A stretch of 46,960 bases of DNA from CAYWRO01 sp964460345 (GCA_964460345.1 CAYWRO010000025.1:1-46960), one strand, 5' to 3'. Numbered from the stretch's first letter, positions 18,501 through 26,306 are shown. Notes: generated from the letters alone by a model not told the origin. A program made the numbers and translations.

Positions 18501-19238
18501 CTCCGCGCTCTCCGCGGGCTCCGCGGTTGATTAAAAGGAACCGCGGAGAGCGCGGAGGGCGCGGAGATGAGTTTGGCCGTCCTGGCCGCCTTGCGATCTG
18601 CTTTCCTCCGGGTCTCTCCGTGTATGAGGGGACGGGCGCGGCTTTCGTGCTCGGTCATCCCGCCATTTCTCCGCGCTCTCCGCGGGCTCCGCGGTGAATA
18701 AAAAGGAACCGCGGAGAGCGCGGAGGGCGCGGAGAGGCGTTTGGCCGCCCTGGGCGCCTTCCGATCTGCTTTCCTCCGGGTCTCTCCGTGTATGAGGGGA
18801 CGGGCGCGGCTTCCGCGCTCATTGTCTCTGGCATCTCTCCGCGCTCTCCGCGGGCTCCGCGGTGAATAAAAAGGAACCGCGGAGAGCGCGGAGGGCGCGG
18901 AGAGGCGTTTGGCCGTCCTGGCCGCCTTCCGATCTGCTTTCCTCCGTGTCGCACCGTGTATGAAAGGAAGGGCGCGGCTTCCGCGCTCGGTCACCCTGCC
19001 CTCTCTCCGCGCTCTCCGCGGGCTCCGCGGTTGATTAAAAGGAACCGCGGAGAGCGCGGAGGGCGCGGAGATGAGCTTGGCCGTCCTGGCCGCCTTCCGA
19101 TCTGCTTTCCTCCGGGTCTCTCCGTGTATGACGGGACGGGCGCGGGTTCCGCGCTCATTGTCTCTGGAATCTCTCCGCGCTCTCCGCGTGCTCCGCGGTG
19201 AATTGAAAGGAACCGCGGAGAGCGCGGAGGGCGCGGAG
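18501..19238. repeat. 168-bp tandem repeat, four full units plus a partial fifth, each with a palindromic core
   Basis: The string CTCCGCGCTCTCCGCG starts at 18501, 18669, 18837, 19005 and 19173, so the period is exactly 168 bp each time. Each unit opens with a ~66-bp imperfect palindrome (CTCCGCG...CTCCGCGGT / ACCGCGGAG...GCGCGGAG) around an AT-rich loop (TTGATTAAAAGG or TGAATAAAAAGG), followed by ~100 bp of conserved spacer (TTTGGCCGTCCTGGCCGCCT..., TCTCCGTGTATGA). The fifth copy ends after the palindrome. Because 168 is divisible by three, reading frames stay open through it on both strands; these are not taken as genes. Confidence 0.9.
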
Positions 19239-19286
19239 GGGGGACGGGGGCTTTGGACGACTCTTGTGCCGGATTCAAGCTGTTCT

Positions 19287-19475
19287 GATCCGGCTTTGAG
19301 GAGTTTGTATCCGGATTTGAGGAGCGCGTATCCGCTTTTGAGGAGCGCAGATCCGGTTTTGAGGAACTTGCATCCGCTTTTGAGAAGCTCATATCCGGTT
19401 TTGAGGAGCGCGTATCCGGATTTGAGGAGCTTGTATCCGCTTATCAGGAGCGCGGATCCGCTTCTGCGCGACTTA
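19287..19475. repeat. 21-bp tandem repeat, nine units
   Basis: Nine units with consensus TATCCGSWTTTGAGGAGCGCG start every 21 bp from 19287 to 19455; a degenerate tenth may precede them. In the plus frame beginning 19289 each unit reads as a heptad S-G/A-F-E-E-x-V/L. On the minus strand it reads S-G-Y-x-L-L-K. No start codon precedes the plus frame (TGA at 19286) and neither reading can be confirmed as a gene. It lies about 250 bp upstream of the fibronectin-III-like gene. Confidence 0.85.
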
Positions 19476-19479
19476 TAAT
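19474..19479 (+). promoter_or_regulatory. Candidate -10 box TATAAT after the 21-bp array
   Basis: A perfect TATAAT at the downstream edge of the 21-bp array, notable in a high-GC region. No acceptable -35 is seen 15-19 bases upstream, so promoter function is uncertain. If used, the leader of the following gene would be about 240 nt. A perfect palindrome GTCCTATAGGAC follows at 19482-19493. Confidence 0.3.
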
Positions 19480-19726
19480 CGGTCCTATAGGACTCATGGG
19501 TCCTATCCCCGGGCCTCCAGGCGGGCGTGCCCCCTGCTTTTTGGGGGGTCCATCGCGCAGTTCTTGCGCGTGGTTGCGGCGGGCCGGGCGCGGGGGCCAC
19601 CACCCTGCCCGGGCACAATGCAGATTTTTTTTGGCGGTTCATCAAGTCGGCCTCGCGCTCGCCCGATCCACTCTGCATGTGGGCGGTGATGGACGCCGCC
19701 CGGGAGACTTGGAAAGGAATACGAAG
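19476..19726. other. Leader region of the fibronectin-III-like gene, no gene seen
   Basis: It holds the palindrome GTCCTATAGGAC (19482-19493), a C/G-rich stretch containing CTTTTTGGGGGG, and a T8 tract (19626-19633) after GCCCGGGCACAATGCAGA. It looks like non-coding leader or terminator-like DNA. The frame is open upstream of the chosen start but its translation (many Cys/Arg/Trp) is unlike coding sequence of this genome. Confidence 0.5.
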
Positions 19727-20401
19727 ATGAGCATTAATAACGTTCCGACGAATCGTAATGAACTGATCCAGTTCTACCAGGAGCATTACGAGCTCTGGGA
19801 AGCGGCGGGTGAGGCCGTGGGGATCAGTCCCGCGCTTGCCCTCGCGGTGAAGGAGGCCGTTGGGAAGGCGACTGCTTCTCTGACGGCGGCGAATCTGGCT
19901 CGCAATGCGAGCAAGGCGGCGACTGCGACGCTCAATGCGGACGCCGAGGCGCTGCGCGAGATCGGCGGCGCGGCGGTGGCGACCATCCGTGCGTTTGCCG
20001 AGGCGACGAACAACCCTGAAGTTTATGAACTTGCCAAGCTCGCGCCGCCGTCGCCGCCGGCGCCGATCGCCCCGCCGACGAGCCCGACCGAGTTCCGCGC
20101 CGATCCGAACGCCGACGGGACGATTACGTTGACCTGGAAGGGCACGCTCAGCCAGAACCAGTCCTTCGACATCGAACGTTCGATCGACGGCGGCACGTTC
20201 ACGTTCGTCAAGAACGTCCGCGGCAAGCGCTGGCTCGACGATCGCGTCCCCATGAACTCTGTGAGCATTACCTATCGCGCCTACGGCGTCCGCGAAGCCA
20301 AGCGCAGCGACTCCCCCGCGACCACGCAGGTCCTCTTCGGCAACCTGCCGCCGGAACTGCTCGCTGCATTCCGGTCCGGTCCCGAGTCACTCGCGGCCTG
20401 A
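19727..20401 (+). CDS. Unrecognised protein: alanine-rich helical N-terminus plus fibronectin type III-like domain
   Basis: A 224-residue protein. Residues 1-100 are helical and alanine-rich (KATASLTAANLARNASKAAT). A proline linker (PPSPPAPIAPPTSP, about 103-117) joins a C-terminal beta domain of ~85 residues (ADPNADGTITLTWKGTLSQN, SFDIERSIDGG, YRAYGVREAKRSD) that fits a fibronectin-III fold. No signal peptide or catalytic motif is visible. GGAAAGGAATACGAAG precedes the ATG. Similar architectures (helical segment plus FnIII) occur as hypothetical proteins in planctomycetes and verrucomicrobia. A structural or adhesive role is only a guess. It sits between repeat arrays on both sides. Confidence 0.7.
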   Translation: MSINNVPTNRNELIQFYQEHYELWEAAGEAVGISPALALAVKEAVGKATASLTAANLARNASKAATATLNADAEALREIGGAAVATIRAFAEATNNPEVYELAKLAPPSPPAPIAPPTSPTEFRADPNADGTITLTWKGTLSQNQSFDIERSIDGGTFTFVKNVRGKRWLDDRVPMNSVSITYRAYGVREAKRSDSPATTQVLFGNLPPELLAAFRSGPESLAA

Positions 20402-20404
20402 CGG

Positions 20405-20516
20405 CAATGTCCAATGGTCAATGGTCAATGGACAATGGGCCCCGCTCATTGTCCATTGTCTATTGACCATTGACCATTCCCCCCTGTCCACTGCCAACTG
20501 TCCACTGTCAACTCCC
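20405..20516. repeat. Heptamer-built palindrome and half-element upstream of hpnC
   Basis: Left arm (20413-20437) is built of CAATGGT/CAATGGA heptamers. The right arm (20447-20478) is its reverse complement (CATTGTC CATTGTC TATTGAC CATTGAC CATT) with one extra heptamer, around a GGCCCCGCT centre. Directly after comes CTGTCCACTGCCAACTGTCC... (20484-20516), the opposite orientation of the GTGGACA heptamers found inside hpnC. It fills the gap between the FnIII gene and hpnC and could form a long hairpin. Confidence 0.85.
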
Positions 20517-20536
20517 GTCCCTATTGTTCCGGCCCT

Positions 20537-21835
20537 GTGACCTTGCGCGCCGACATTCCGCCGATGCAGCTCCTTGCCGAGTATGGGCCAGACGCTCCTG
20601 CGCCGCGCGCGGTGGGTGAGGCGGAGGCGCTTGGCTATGTGCGCGGGCTGGCGCTCGGGCATTACGAGAACTTTTCCGTCCTGTCGGCCCTCGTCCCCGC
20701 CGAGCTGCGCGACGACTTCGCCGCGGTGTACGCCTTCTGCCGGTGGGCGGACGACCTGGGCGACGAGACGGGAGACGACGACGCCGCGCGCGAGCGGAGT
20801 CTGAAGCTCCTGGCGTGGTGGAGGGGGGAACTGCAGCGATGCTTCGGGGCAGTTGATAGTGGACAGTGGACAGTGGAGAGTGACAGGAGTGGCGGGGAAC
20901 GCGATGTCAGGGCAGTTGATAGTGGACAGTGGACAGTGGACAGTGACAGGAGTGGCGGGGAACGCGATGTCAGGGCAGTTGAGAGTGGACAGTGGACAGT
21001 GGAGAGTGACAGGAGTGGCGGGGAACGCGATGCCGGGGCAGTTGAGAGTGGACAGTGGACAGTGGACAGTGATAGGAGTGGCGGGGAACGCGATGCCGGG
21101 GCGACATCCCCCACTGTCAACTCTCCACTATCAACTGTCAACTCCCCCCCTCTCCATCCCGTGTTCGTCGCGCTGCGGGCGACGGTGGCGCGGCGGCGGT
21201 TGACGATTGAGCCTTTTGATTTGCTCATCCAGGCGTTTGAGCAGGATCAGCGGGTGCGCGAGTACCGGACGTGGGAGGAGTTGATCGGGTATTGCCGCAA
21301 GAGCGCGGACCCCGTGGGGCGTATCGTTCTCTCGATGTTTGGCCATCCCCCCCCGGGGCCGGATGCCCCGGCCACGCACCCCGATCGGGCTCGGCACGAG
21401 ATGAGCGATGCGATCTGCACAGCGTTGCAACTGACCAACTTCTGGCAGGACGTCCGCCGCGACCTGCTGGAACGCGATCGCGTGTATCTGCCCGCCGAGG
21501 AGACGGGGATCAGCGCCGAAATGCTGCGCCGGTGGGTGCGCGGGCGAGATGGGCCGGACGTGCGCGTGCCCTTCATTCGCGCGTTGCGGCCGCTTGTGGA
21601 GAGGACGTGGGCGCTCTATGAGAAAGGTCGGCCGCTGCCGGGAACCCTTGCGCCGGAGGCTCGCCCGGTGGTGTGGCTCTTTGCCGCCGGCGGGCGGCGC
21701 GTGCTCCGCCGCGTGGAAGAGATTGGGTGCACAACGTTGTGGAAGAGGCCGAAACTGCGCCGCGCGGACAAGCTGCTGCTGGTCGCGCGCGCCTTTGCGG
21801 GGGCGAAGCTCGCCGCAGCGCGGCGGGGACGATGA
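20537..21835 (+). CDS. hpnC: Squalene synthase HpnC (hydroxysqualene synthase) with in-frame repeat insertion
   Basis: 432 residues against ~290 usual. Residues 28-104 and ~207-432 are normal HpnC: HYENFSVLSALVPAELR, first Asp motif DDLGDE (about 72-77), and second motif NFWQDVRRDLLERDRVYLP (about 301-319). HpnC converts presqualene diphosphate to hydroxysqualene. Between them lies a ~100-residue insert made of four 21-residue repeats (AVDSGQWTVESDRSGGERDV type) encoded by 63-bp repeats. Both catalytic motifs are outside the insert, and the frame is kept, so the enzyme may still be active with a surface loop. The start is uncertain: GTG at 20537 or ATG at 20564; neither has a good ribosome site. 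Confidence 0.88.
   Translation: MTLRADIPPMQLLAEYGPDAPAPRAVGEAEALGYVRGLALGHYENFSVLSALVPAELRDDFAAVYAFCRWADDLGDETGDDDAARERSLKLLAWWRGELQRCFGAVDSGQWTVESDRSGGERDVRAVDSGQWTVDSDRSGGERDVRAVESGQWTVESDRSGGERDAGAVESGQWTVDSDRSGGERDAGATSPTVNSPLSTVNSPPLHPVFVALRATVARRRLTIEPFDLLIQAFEQDQRVREYRTWEELIGYCRKSADPVGRIVLSMFGHPPPGPDAPATHPDRARHEMSDAICTALQLTNFWQDVRRDLLERDRVYLPAEETGISAEMLRRWVRGRDGPDVRVPFIRALRPLVERTWALYEKGRPLPGTLAPEARPVVWLFAAGGRRVLRRVEEIGCTTLWKRPKLRRADKLLLVARAFAGAKLAAARRGR
20852..21148. repeat. 63-bp x4 heptamer repeat with inverted arm, inside hpnC
   Basis: Four 63-bp units start at 20852, 20915, 20978 and 21041. Each opens with heptamers GTTGATA/GTTGAGA, GTGGACA, GTGGACA, GTGGA(C/G)A and continues with a conserved GGAGTGGCGGGGAACGCGAT segment. 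After them (21110-21144) lies the reverse-complement heptamer arm CCACTGTCAACTCTCCACTA..., so the whole element is palindromic at its ends. It keeps the hpnC frame and adds about 99 codons. Confidence 0.9.
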
Positions 21836-21866
21836 TCGCGAATGATGAGAGAGGACGAACAGGCAC

Positions 21867-22958
21867 GTGACCCAGGATGACCGGACATCTGGCCCGCCGC
21901 GGCGAGCCGCGACTGCGGCCGCGCAGCCGGCGCATCGCGGCGCGCGCAACGGCGCGGCGGCCGTGAGCGCCGTGGTCGCGAGCGCGGGGGGCGCGCTGCC
22001 GGAACTGGATGGGGCGGCGCTGGCGCGGTGCGCCCAGGTGGAGCCGAAGCTCTCCGGGCATTCGGCCGACTCGCTCCGCCCGGCGTATGCGCACTGCCGC
22101 GCGGTCGCCCGCAAGGCGGCGCGGAACTTTTACCACGGCCTGAAGCTGATCCCGGAGCCGCGGCGGTCGGCGATCTACTCGATCTATGCGTGGATGCGCG
22201 CCGCCGATGATCGTGTGGACGATGCGGGAGACGCTGGCGCCAAGGCGAGCCGGCTGGCGTACCACGTCGAGGTGACGGAGAACATCCTGCGCGGGGGCAC
22301 GCCCGATGCGATGCAGGAGCCGTACTGGCTGGCGTTCGCCGCGACGCTCGCGAGCTTCCCCGTGCCGAGGCAGACGATCCGTGACATGCTCGCCGGGCTG
22401 GATGAAGACCTGCGGCACGAAGGGTACGAGACGGATGCGGAGCTTGACCGGTACTGCTACCGCGTCGCGGGAACGGTGGGGCTGGTGTGCGTGTCGATCT
22501 GGGGGCTGCGCCGGGCCGAGGATGCGATGCGCGCGGCGGAACTGGCGGTGCGGCGCGGGCTGGCCTTTCAACTGACGAACATTCTGCGGGATTTCCGGCA
22601 GGATTACGACGATGCGGAGCGGAGGATTTACCTGTCGCGCGAGTCGCTGCGGCGGCACGGCCTGACGCTGGAAGCGCTGCGCGAGTGGAAGGACCAGGCG
22701 CGGTGCTGGAAGTTCGTCAGTGAGCAGGCGGCGCGGGCCCGGCGCGAGTACGAGGCGAGCGCGGAACTGGAAAAGCTGATCAGCGCCGACTGCGTCCCGG
22801 CCCTGCACGCGATGACGCGGATCTATTCGGAGCTGCTCGAGGTCATCGAGAAAGACCCGCAGCGTATCGTCGGTGAGAAGCGCATTCGCGTGGCGGGGAG
22901 GCGCAAGGCGATCATTGCGTTGACGGCGCGGCGCGCAGCGCGGAAGGTTCTGGCGTGA
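21867..22958 (+). CDS. hpnD: Presqualene diphosphate synthase HpnD
   Basis: A 363-residue prenyl synthase. The first Asp-rich motif DDRVDD (about 114-119) lies after ARNFYHGLKLIPEPRRSAIY. The second is NILRDFRQDYDDAERRIYL (about 238-256), followed by S-R-E-S-L. It joins two farnesyl diphosphates to presqualene diphosphate. The first ~50 residues (from GTG at 21867) are Ala/Arg-rich and unlike the family, so a later start is possible, though GAGAGGA lies ten bases before this GTG. It follows hpnC by 31 bp and overlaps hpnE by four bases (GTGA). Confidence 0.92.
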   Translation: MTQDDRTSGPPRRAATAAAQPAHRGARNGAAAVSAVVASAGGALPELDGAALARCAQVEPKLSGHSADSLRPAYAHCRAVARKAARNFYHGLKLIPEPRRSAIYSIYAWMRAADDRVDDAGDAGAKASRLAYHVEVTENILRGGTPDAMQEPYWLAFAATLASFPVPRQTIRDMLAGLDEDLRHEGYETDAELDRYCYRVAGTVGLVCVSIWGLRRAEDAMRAAELAVRRGLAFQLTNILRDFRQDYDDAERRIYLSRESLRRHGLTLEALREWKDQARCWKFVSEQAARARREYEASAELEKLISADCVPALHAMTRIYSELLEVIEKDPQRIVGEKRIRVAGRRKAIIALTARRAARKVLA

Positions 22959-24280
22959 CGGTTGCGATCGTCGGGGCCGGCATCGCGGGTCTGGCGGCGG
23001 CGGTTCGGCTTGCCGAACGCGGTGTGCCGGTCACGCTCCTGGAAACGCGGCGAAAGCTCGGCGGACGGGCGACCTCCTTCGTGGATGTGCGAAGCGGGCT
23101 GACGATCGACAACTGTCAGCACGTCGTGATGGGGTGTTGCTCGGCGTACCTGGACCTGCTGAGGCGCGTCGGAGCGGCGGAGAAGATCCGCTGGTACCGT
23201 CAGCAGCACTGGGTGGAGGAAGGCGGACGCGTCAGCACGGTTCAGCCCTCCTTTCTGCCGGCGCCGCTGCACTTCGCGCCGTCCATGTTCCGCGCGGGGT
23301 TCCTTTCTTTTGGCGAAGTGCTGTCGATCGGGCGCGCGATCGCGAAGATCGCCCGCGCGCGGCGAGCTGCGCACGAGGAGGAGACGTTCGGCGACTTCCT
23401 GAAGCGGGCGGGCGTGAGCGAGCGCGTGGTGCGACGCTTCTTCGCGCCGATCATCGTCAGCGCGTGCAACCTTGAGATCGAGCGCGTGTCGTGTGCGGTG
23501 GCCCTGCATGTCTTCCAGGAAGGCTTTTTGTCAAGCAAGACCGCCGCGGACATCGGCGTGCCGAAGACGCCGCTGGCGGAACTCTTCGCGCAGGCGCCGG
23601 AGATCGTCGCGACGGCGGGCGGGCAGGTGCTTTTGGGGGCAAGCGTCGAGCGCGTGACGAGGAACACCGTCACGCTCGCGGACGGCCGGGAGATTCAGGC
23701 GGATGCGGTGATCCTGGCAGCGCCCGTGGAGCGCGTCCGGCGGCTCGTGGCCGGCGCTGAAGCGGCCGCTTCGGACCCGCGCTTCGAACCGCTCGATCGG
23801 TTCACGCACAGCCCGATCCTGGGCGTGCATCTGCTCTTCGACCGGCCGGTGATGGACCTGCCGCACGCCGTCCTGGTCGACCGGCCGACGCACTGGCTCT
23901 TTGACAAGTCGGAGCAGATCGAGCGCGAGGGAGTGATCATCGACGGCGTGCCGGTCCGCGGCGCCCTGCACGCGGTCGTGAGCGCCGCGGAGGCGTGGGT
24001 CGGGCTCGATGAACAGGCGATCGGCGAGCGCGTGCTGGCGGATGTCCGCGCGTGCTTCCCCGCCGCGGGTGAGAACGGCGGCGCGAGGCTGCTGGCGGTC
24101 CGTGCGGTCAAGGAGAAGCGGGCGACGTTTGCGCCGCTGCCGGGAATGGCCCGGCTGCGGCCGGGCGCGACGGGGCCGTCGGGGATCATCCTCGCCGGCG
24201 ATTACACCGACACGGGGTGGCCGGCGACCATGGAGGGGGCGGCGCGGAGCGGGTACGCCGCGGCGGAGGCGGTCAGCTAG
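22955..24280 (+). CDS. hpnE: Hydroxysqualene dehydroxylase HpnE
   Basis: A 441-residue FAD-dependent amine-oxidase/phytoene-desaturase family protein. The N-terminal dinucleotide fold VAIVGAGIAGLAAAVRLAE is complete, followed by LETRRKLGGRATSF and DNCQHVVMGCC. The C-terminal FAD motif is IILAGDYTDTGWPATMEGAARSG. It reduces hydroxysqualene to squalene, completing the HpnCDE route. It starts with GTG overlapping the hpnD stop. No hopanoid cyclase (shc) is in the window. Confidence 0.93.
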   Translation: MTVAIVGAGIAGLAAAVRLAERGVPVTLLETRRKLGGRATSFVDVRSGLTIDNCQHVVMGCCSAYLDLLRRVGAAEKIRWYRQQHWVEEGGRVSTVQPSFLPAPLHFAPSMFRAGFLSFGEVLSIGRAIAKIARARRAAHEEETFGDFLKRAGVSERVVRRFFAPIIVSACNLEIERVSCAVALHVFQEGFLSSKTAADIGVPKTPLAELFAQAPEIVATAGGQVLLGASVERVTRNTVTLADGREIQADAVILAAPVERVRRLVAGAEAAASDPRFEPLDRFTHSPILGVHLLFDRPVMDLPHAVLVDRPTHWLFDKSEQIEREGVIIDGVPVRGALHAVVSAAEAWVGLDEQAIGERVLADVRACFPAAGENGGARLLAVRAVKEKRATFAPLPGMARLRPGATGPSGIILAGDYTDTGWPATMEGAARSGYAAAEAVS

Positions 24281-24301
24281 CCCGCCGACCTACGCTGGAC
24301 C

Positions 24302-24703
24302 ATGGCGGTCATCGGACATGGCGTGGACATCGTGTCGGTCTCGCGGATTCGGCGGCTCCTGGATGAGCACGGCGATCGGTTCATCGCGCGCGTCTTTACG
24401 AGCGCCGAGCAGGCGTACTGCCTGGAACGCGGCGGGGCTCAGGCCTGGGCCGGGCGGGCCGTGGCAGCGCACGCGGCGGCCAGGTTCGCCGCGAAGGAAG
24501 CGGTGCTGAAGGCGCTGGGGACGGGGCTTCGCGATGGGATCGCCTGGACCGACATCGAGGTGACCCGCACCGCCGTGGGAGAGCCGGGCGTGTGGCTGGA
24601 GGGGGCGGCGCGGCGAGCGGCGGAGGCGCGAGGCATCACCACGTGGCGACTGTCACTGAGCCACACGGATGAGACGGCGATTGCATCGGCGATCGCCGAG
24701 TAG
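24302..24703 (+). CDS. acpS: Holo-[acyl-carrier-protein] synthase
   Basis: 133 residues, normal for AcpS. Motifs are GVDIVSVSRI at the N-terminus (Mg-binding Asp), FTSAEQAYC, RFAAKEAVLKALGTG (catalytic Glu/Lys), and LSLSHTDETAIASAIAE at the C-terminus. It transfers 4'-phosphopantetheine from CoA to ACP in fatty acid synthesis. It starts 21 bp after hpnE and probably shares its transcript. fabI lies about 6 kb away. Confidence 0.93.
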   Translation: MAVIGHGVDIVSVSRIRRLLDEHGDRFIARVFTSAEQAYCLERGGAQAWAGRAVAAHAAARFAAKEAVLKALGTGLRDGIAWTDIEVTRTAVGEPGVWLEGAARRAAEARGITTWRLSLSHTDETAIASAIAE

Positions 24704-24705
24704 GG

Positions 24706-25539
24706 TCAGCCGCCGCGGCGACGGGAGAGGAACCAGGCAGGCAGGTCTTCGGCGTACGCCTTGTCCCAGGAGTTGTGATTCACTTCGGGGTACAGCGTCG
24801 CCCTGGCGTCGCCGCCCGCGGCCTTGATCTGCTCGACGAGAAAGGTGGTCTGGCTGGCGGGCACGACCGGATCGGCCTCACCATGGAAGGCCCAGACGGG
24901 GACGCCGGCCGCGGCCTCGATAATCTGCTTCGCAACGGGTGATTCGGAGTCGGTCCGCCAGGTGCGGGGCATCGGGTAACTCTCCGGCGGAACCTCGCCA
25001 TAACCGCAGATCGGGGCGATGGCGGCGAAGCGGTCGGGGAAGAGGGCGTTGAACATCCATGTGCCGTGACCGCCCTGGCTGAGCCCGGTGAGGTACTGGC
25101 GCGACTCGTCAATGTCGTAGTCGGCAAGCGTGCGCTCAAGGATGGCGCTCACCGCATCGGCGTGATCTTCCCATTGGTCGGTCGCGACGGGCTTCTGCGG
25201 CATGAGGACGATGAATGGCCAGCGTTCGGCCTTGTCGACGAGGGGCGGGCCAAGGCCGACGAGCATCTGACGCTGGCCATCGGTTCCGCTCTCACCCATG
25301 CCATGCAGGAAGAGGATGAAGGGCCAGCCTGCCTCCCCCCCACTGTTCGCGTCGGCGCCGCTCGTATGCCGGGCGTAGTCGCGCGGGACGTAGACAATGT
25401 AGTCGTACGAGCGATCGTTTACGGTGATGGACTTGAAGAGAAAGCCGGTCTGCACGGTGGGCGTTTCCTGCGTCGTCGCGGCGGCGATGAGGAGGCTCAG
25501 GAGGAGGATGGCCGTGAGGGGGAGCGTTCGCTTGATCAT
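24706..25539 (-). CDS. Secreted alpha/beta hydrolase, esterase/PHB-depolymerase-like
   Basis: 277 residues with a signal peptide (IKRTLPLTAILLLSLLIAAA, cleavage near residue 22). Then the lipoprotein-free mature enzyme has oxyanion segment FLHGMGESG, nucleophile GLSQGGHGTW (GxSxG), acid in FHGEADPVVPA and histidine in NHNSWDKAY. The family covers phospholipase/carboxylesterases and feruloyl-esterase-like depolymerases. The substrate is probably an extracellular ester. It converges with acpS, two bases apart. It diverges from the amidotransferase-like gene across 59 bp. Confidence 0.82.
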   Translation of the reverse strand: MIKRTLPLTAILLLSLLIAAATTQETPTVQTGFLFKSITVNDRSYDYIVYVPRDYARHTSGADANSGGEAGWPFILFLHGMGESGTDGQRQMLVGLGPPLVDKAERWPFIVLMPQKPVATDQWEDHADAVSAILERTLADYDIDESRQYLTGLSQGGHGTWMFNALFPDRFAAIAPICGYGEVPPESYPMPRTWRTDSESPVAKQIIEAAAGVPVWAFHGEADPVVPASQTTFLVEQIKAAGGDARATLYPEVNHNSWDKAYAEDLPAWFLSRRRGG

Positions 25540-25598
25540 GTGCCGAGTGTATCCGCGGCGCGGAACGGGGATCGTGTGGCGACGGCATACAGTGAGCC

Positions 25599-26306
25599 AT
25601 GCGCCAACCGATCATTGGGATTGCGCCGGACTTCTATGAACCGCGGCCGGGGAGCGTGCGGGCGATGGCAGCGTTGACGTACGGCCGCGCGATCGCGGCG
25701 GCGGGCGGGATGCCGGTGATCCTGGTGCCGGAGATTTCGCTCATCGAGCAGCACCTCGAGTTGTGCGATGGATTTGTGATGGTGGGCGGGGACGATCCGC
25801 GGATGGAGGCGTTCGGCGCGGCGACCGATCCCCGTGTCACACCGGTGCACGAGGCGCGGCAGGGCTTTGACCTGGCATTTCTGTCGGCCCTGGCCGAGCG
25901 GCCGGACACGCCGGTGCTGGGGATCTGTCTCGGCATGCAATGGATGGGCCTTCAAGCCGGGGGAACGCTGAACCAGTACATGCCCGACAACACACCGACG
26001 CACGAAGCCCACTGGAACGATGCCGTGCACGCGGTAGAGCCCGAGGCGGGACTCAGGGGACAGTTGGCCGCTGTGTTTTCGAACGTTGAGCGCGAGGGCG
26101 CGGCCGTCACGAGCGCGCATCGCCAGGCAATTGCCGATCCCGGGTCTCTGCACGTCGCGGCGCGTGCCCCGGATGGGATCATCGAGGCGATCGAGGAGCC
26201 GGACCGACGCTTCTACGTCGGCGTGCAGTGGCACCCGGAGCGCACGAAGGACGATGCGGTCGGCGTCGGGGTGTTTCGGCGGCTTGTGGAGGCGGCGCGC
26301 AGGTGA
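25599..26306 (+). CDS. Gamma-glutamyl-gamma-aminobutyrate hydrolase family protein (class I glutamine amidotransferase-like, peptidase C26)
   Basis: 235 residues. The opening PIIGIAPDF, the GFVMVGGDDP strand, nucleophile GICLGMQ (Cys about residue 110), AVTSAHRQAI (histidine), and VQWHPE near the C-terminus (catalytic His-x-Glu) are all as in PuuD-type hydrolases. The usual GGxDxxP motif reads GGDDP here. It probably hydrolyses a gamma-glutamyl amide of an amine. No puuABC neighbours are seen, so polyamine catabolism is not assured. Confidence 0.83.
   Translation: MRQPIIGIAPDFYEPRPGSVRAMAALTYGRAIAAAGGMPVILVPEISLIEQHLELCDGFVMVGGDDPRMEAFGAATDPRVTPVHEARQGFDLAFLSALAERPDTPVLGICLGMQWMGLQAGGTLNQYMPDNTPTHEAHWNDAVHAVEPEAGLRGQLAAVFSNVEREGAAVTSAHRQAIADPGSLHVAARAPDGIIEAIEEPDRRFYVGVQWHPERTKDDAVGVGVFRRLVEAARR

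Noticed and set aside
18501..19238. Possible CRISPR array
   Set aside because: The sequence between the palindromic cores is itself conserved from unit to unit, so there are no unique spacers. No cas genes are present.
18404..19786. A 460-codon open frame on the minus strand spanning the 168-bp and 21-bp repeats
   Set aside because: It is open only because both periods are divisible by three. Its product is low-complexity Arg/Ser/Ala sequence without a ribosome site, and it overlaps the start of the FnIII-like gene.
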